Position numbers and translations under genes: made by a program
Shown: piece by piece, positions 54,101-60,100 of the stretch
Position numbering within the stretch: position 1 is the stretch's first letter
Layout of the letters: every line of letters begins with the position of its first letter
From: Eopsaltria australis
Taxonomy: Eukaryota; Chordata; Aves; Passeriformes; Petroicidae
Length of the DNA: 64,000 bases
Assembly: GCA_034509425.1 (NCBI GenBank)
Contig: JAVTVJ010001329.1
Location: 434,001-498,000 of the forward strand
Direction of reading: 5' to 3'
Notes under the pieces: model-generated
What the model was told of the DNA's origin: nothing
The model's database searches: none
Seen by the model: the letters and a program-made list of their open reading frames with translations, nothing else

Positions 54101-57100
54101 AGCATATGAGACAGATAAAGAACATACATTTGAGAAGTTTTTAGGGACAGATGGTTTTCACTTTCCACATCTTCTTCCAACAGTTTTCAGGGAAGAGTCC
54201 CCCCACTCTACTCAGAGTTTGAAATGCCTCATGAAAAACTCAGGTTTGGCTGTTCTATATGAGAATGGACGTATTCAGAAGCCTTCTTGCATAAACAATT
54301 AAGACTTGAAGGAAGAAACAAGAATGAATGTTTATTTTGGTGCTATCAGGAAAAAAAAAAACCTTGAATAAATTTCTTCTGCCTTTCTTTTGAAGGAGAG
54401 AAGGGAAGGTGATACCTTTTCTTCACTAGTAGCACTGAAGAGAAAGCACTGAAGTCCACACTACAGATTTGAGAAGATTCCTAATTCTTCTCATTATCCA
54501 TTCTATATTCAGAGACCAAGTGTACTGGAATATGTCTGGAGAAGTTCTGTGAAGCCCTAAGAAAATAGATGTCACCTTTCCAAATTATTCAGAAAATAAA
54601 AAAATATTCATTAACAATTTCTGGAGGGAATACAACTTATTTGTGGAAGAGAGTACAAAATTATATCATTTCTTAAGAGTTGTTGCTAGTCCTTACAGAT
54701 GTTTTCCTAAGTATTTAGGAAACTTTATGGAAACAGGACTGTAAATGACATGAACACACCTCTTCGTAAAGCAATGGATTAAAAATACCGTGGAAGGTTT
54801 TCCTTCATCCAACTCTTTCAAAGTTTCCTCAAGAAAAAACTAAGAATTAAAATAAAATGTGAGATTCCACAGCAGCAGGAAAGTAAAACAAATGGATAAA
54901 ATATTCTGATGAGTAATCAATCTTCAGTATTGGAATCCAGAGGTTATTTTAAGAGGTCAACAAGAGGAAAACACTCCAGGATATGAGTTTTTAAGAAGTG
55001 GCTGCGGTAACGGATGATAGCATGAAAACAGAGGCATTATGATGTTTGCATAGCTAGAACCAAAAAATTTACATTAAAAACACAGGATAAAGACCAGCCT
55101 AGACCTTTGGGATTAAACTTCAGCTGCTCTTGTAACTTTAGTGAAGCAGAAGTGAAGTAAAGATAGTAAAATTTTACTCCACAGATTATGTGAACAACCA
55201 CCCAAAACACAAATGTAAGTCCTGCCATCTCTCAAATATTTGCCTGAGTTGCAAGCAAAACTTCTCCCTCATTCAGATTCTGTCAAATAGACAGTGACAT
55301 TCAATGTGAAGGTAATTCAAGACTGTGCAATCATGTCCTCCATGCCTCCAGAAGTCCTGTAACCTTCAGTAAATGCCTCACACCCCTACATTATATAAGA
55401 AAGCTCAGACATTGTAACAACCTTCCTGAGATCTCTCTCTGATTATGATTGGTTATGCCTATTACCATTAGTTTTGTCCTTCCAGACAAATGATAAGCAT
55501 TTTGCTCATTTTCTTTATCAATGCTTGTGACCTGCCAAGCAAACTTTCAGGGGCTAACAACAGAGCAACAAAAAGCTCAGTATAAATACTGGTTTTATTC
55601 ATCCCAACTTTCGCTACAAATCACAGGCCAAAAAGTCCCTGTAGGGGATCCCATGTTCTTAATAACACTGAAATTATCTACTCCTCTTCCATACATTTCT
55701 AAAATACTAGATGCAGCATCAAGAACTCGTTCTCTCAATCAGGGTTCATTAATGTGTTAAAGAGGGCAAAATGGTAACACCATTAGCAGCAGTATTTCAG
55801 TTGTGCAATTTATCAAAGGGAAAAGTAAAGCTAACATAGAGATATAGAAATCAGAATGCTCTTGCATTTTCCCAGTCTCTCTAATGCTGAAACATTAGAA
55901 TTCGAACTACACAATCAGTTTGTTTCCAAAACTGGGTTCTGAGACAGCCAATTGAAACAGCAGCAACTTTAACAAAAAAAAATTTAAATATTGTCTGACT
56001 GAGTGGTAATCACATATCTGAGTAGGTTAACTCAGATCCACAACCTTGTTAAACCTATAAGTTTGACAAAGAGTGAAAAACAACCACATTTACAGGAGTC
56101 TTACAGGAAGTCCTTTAGCACAAGACCTCCCAAAATACTGAAGCTCCTGGCATCCTATACACATACTTCTCACCTGAAACAGAGGATAATTCAGTTAAGA
56201 AGAAACCTTGGGAGATGTTTAGTTCATCCTCATGCTCAAAGTGGGGTGAGGCACTGACACATTATGTCAGGTTTTATCCAACCTGATCCTGAAAGCCCCC
56301 AAGGACAGAAAACTCACTGATTTTCTGGGGAGCCTTTTCCACTGCTTGACTATTCTGACAGTGAAAAAGTTTTTCCTTAGACCTAGTTAAAACCTCCTGT
56401 TTAAATTTAAGTCCATTTTATTTCATCCTTCTTCCATAATGATGAAAAAACTGACTCGTATCTTCTGGATAGTCTCCTCATTGGCATGGAAAGGCTGACC
56501 TGAGGTCCCCCCTGACAAACGTCTCTTATCCAGGCTGCACAACACCTGCACCTTTTTCTGTAATCTCCACCATCTTCTGTTCTCTTCTCTACCTAAATTG
56601 ATCACTCAATAAGTCTTATTTTTTGTTTCAGGTCTAGAGAGAAGAGAGCACTGTTTCATCTTTCAGTTATTGCCCTGTAAACATACAATCACTGAAAAAG
56701 AAAATTAACAAGAATATGTCCCAACCCCTATCTTACCAAGTGGATTTTAGTATAAAGAATTGTATTGAGCAGATTTCTTTCTGTTTCCTCTCAACTGACA
56801 GACAGTTCACCTTATTCCTCTCCACAGCTAAGGTTTTCAGGCTTCATGTATGCTATGTGTATTGAGCTAATTTATTTTCATATTTTTAAAATTTCATGAT
56901 CATAATTAAGACAAGTGTTGTATATTAAAACACTTTTGAGCTGGTTAAGGGTTCAATACTCGTAATGCTGCCTTTAAAACATTTCTTACGTAGAAATTGT
57001 TATAAAGAATTTAATTCTCAGATTGGAAAGGATTTTAAATCCTTCTGTCCTCCATAAATTTAAGCTTTATTTTGAAGGATGATTAGTGAATTTTCAGACC

Positions 57101-60100
57101 ATCAGAAATTTCTTCTGGATCAGGGCTCAAAATAATTTTGCATCTAAAACATAATGGCATAGTCTCTAGTACTATTTAAATACAGAGGAGGAAAAACTAA
57201 ATACCTCTTTAAACTCTCTGTTCTTTAAAACTGAGAAAAATAAATTGACATATATATGACTGCTAGACTACCTTTAAGGGCTCCATCACTTCCAGCTGGA
57301 GAGCAGACTGACTGTGGTGACCTCAAGGAAAAAGATGCAGCATTCCTTATTGAAGGATCACCATCCTAAAGTAAGAACAGTAAAAAAGTTAGTATATGAA
57401 CATAAATAACTGTTAATATAAAAACATGAAATCAGTACATAAACTGATAAAATGGATTGGACGAAAAAGCATACAAGAAGTACTTGTAAAACATCCATTC
57501 ACATTAAAATCTTTGTAATTTAGACTGCTATTAGACTACTATATAAGCAATGCTCCAATCAGACCTATGAAGAATCTATAACCAGAATAGCCACACAAAA
57601 ATAAATCTTTGGATACGTTTTCTAGCTAGACAAGCACTTTTGATTCCATTTTGATTCTAAGCACTTACAGGATTCCATTTAGAACTTTTTGTTGCAAGTA
57701 CTCACAGTAAAGAGTTGAAGAGCAGATGAATAACCTTTATACAATATTTGAAAGAAACAGAGTATAAAATGTAGATTTTTTAAAACTCTATTTTTTTACA
57801 TAATCTACGCTTAAAAGATTATATAGAATGTCATCATGCTCTTACAGTTCAACAAGGTAACACTGTATCTATATCCTCAGCACACAAGAAGCCAGGACTG
57901 AACAGAATCTCTAGCAGTCCCATTACAGCAGCTGGGTTAGTGTCATGTAAAACACAGCTAGAGTGAAGAATACATGCTCTATTTGTAGCAATGTAAATGT
58001 CTATTTTTTACTCCCACACTGCTCTTATATGAAAGATGAAATGCACTATTCCAATCTCCATTCAGAGTTTTACACGGGTTTTTCCAGTGCTTTTGTGGAG
58101 CCCTCTGCTGGTCAGGACTGCTCATTCACCCAATGTCCTAAACTTCAACTATAGAATAGTATTTCCCACTTCAACTACTGCTTTTTATAGAATGTCTATG
58201 AGAATGTTTGGGGAAAGGAAAAGCTAACAAATTCTGTATCTATGAAAAGAATATTTCTTTAATTACAAAAAAATTCTAAAAATGTCATTCTTCCAAAAGT
58301 TATAGCAACACAAATTAATGACGTTTCTAAAGAGTTCTACAGTTACTTCATGTTTCCTAATTAAATTGCTTCTTTCAGTACTCAACATTCTAATGTGGCC
58401 CTTGCTGAGGTATCTGGATACAGGCAATTTTTTTCATATAGCCTTTTCTTTCCTTTTTTGTTTCTTCATTCAAATTATCTGTCTGATGAGTACTTTTTAA
58501 CCTGTAGACCAACATAAACCAAATTATTGGAATGTTAGAAGGTTTAACTATAATCACGTTTTTACACAACTGCATAAAAAAATCAGCATCCAGTGAGACA
58601 GAAAACTAAATTGGTATTTCAAGGAGATAGCAGCCTGTGTAGATGGACAATCACACAGCCCCTCTGACGACGGCCAAACAGCCAAATTCCATGAGTGTAG
58701 CCACAGACTGGGCCATTTACAGGCTACACCTTGCTAAGGGAAAAGGAAAGAGTTTGAAGTTTATGAACTTAAAGTGATTACAACTCAAAGAACACAAATC
58801 CATAAGAAATCAGATTTCATCAGTTTCACCACTGATGGGCACTTATCACACAACTACATTTGGTTTTTTCCTTCCCATTCAGAGCACAATAAACTTAAAA
58901 CTTACACTGTGGTGTTAATTACACTTATTTTTTGCAAGAGTGCTTGCAAAGAGACCTGCCTTCTGAGGAAATTCTCACGGGCAAAGAAGTTTAATATTCA
59001 GACCACCACAATAAAATGAACTCTGTATCAAAAGTATATGATGTTATTATAAGTGAAACTGAATCGATATCCTACTGATATCCTAACTTATTTAGCTACT
59101 ACATTGAAATTATAGAACTGATACTTTTTTTTCCCAAGCCGACTTTTCTTTGACTTGCAATAAATCTCAAAAAGACACCAAAAAATATTGAAAAATAAGT
59201 TTAGTAACTTCTTATCAGGTATGTTTTATTAGGTCAGGAGAGGACCTTTAACCATGATTGCCAAAGACACAGGGAAAGACAACTTTTACTGAAACTAAAC
59301 AGACTAACTAGGTAGATGACATTTCAGGTAGAGATGCCATTCCTACCACAGCTGACAAATTTTCAGAAATGTGCATTTACACTTTCTTAGTTTGGAGCGT
59401 CACCAAATGATGAATTATATTCTAGGAATGCTCTCAAATTTACCAGAAAATTGTCCTTAAATTGAGTGAATGTGTAGTGAGCCTTTAAGAGTATATTTGC
59501 TGATTTTGTATTTCAGTGATACACAATGTTCTGTTAAGTATTAACTTTTTTAAAGCAATAAAATCCTAAAATGAATAAAAATAATATAAGTTCTTGAGTT
59601 TCATGATTCTCAAACTACTCATTTATAAAGATCTTCTCCAAAGTAGAAAAGGCTGCAACATTATAATTATTATTCATACAGAAATGCAAAACTTTAAGCA
59701 AATTTTCTGCATCATCGCTTCTAAAATCAGCTTTAAAAGCTATAATTACAAATAAAACACAGGTAACACATAAGCATCATTAAGAAAGTGCACAAAAGGA
59801 TAAAAGTGGAAGTTTACAACATTTACTACTTTTTATGTCCAGTATTCCTCCAATTAGACCAGTCAATGAGGATGTACTATGTTTTCTTAGTCTGTCCATT
59901 TTCAAATGAGTTTCATATCTTAGTTTTCATGAACTAGGATGTGGTTGCATTGCTTGGATCACAAAATTAGGGATGAATACTTTAACATACTTATTCATTA
60001 AAAATAGGAAATAAAATATGAAATATTATCCTAATATGAAAGTTTTCAAAAAACATGTTGTAACTGTTAACTAGATTTTGTTAACTGCCTTAACAAAACC

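Larger units (their letters stand above)
47663..57271 (-). other. NIPBL: NIPBL intron 8
   Basis: This 9.6-kb intron holds two CR1 remnants in opposite orientations (50110-50715 and 56215-56600) and the T-rich tract (48176-48243). The remainder is AT-rich unique sequence with no supportable gene. Confidence 0.85.
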
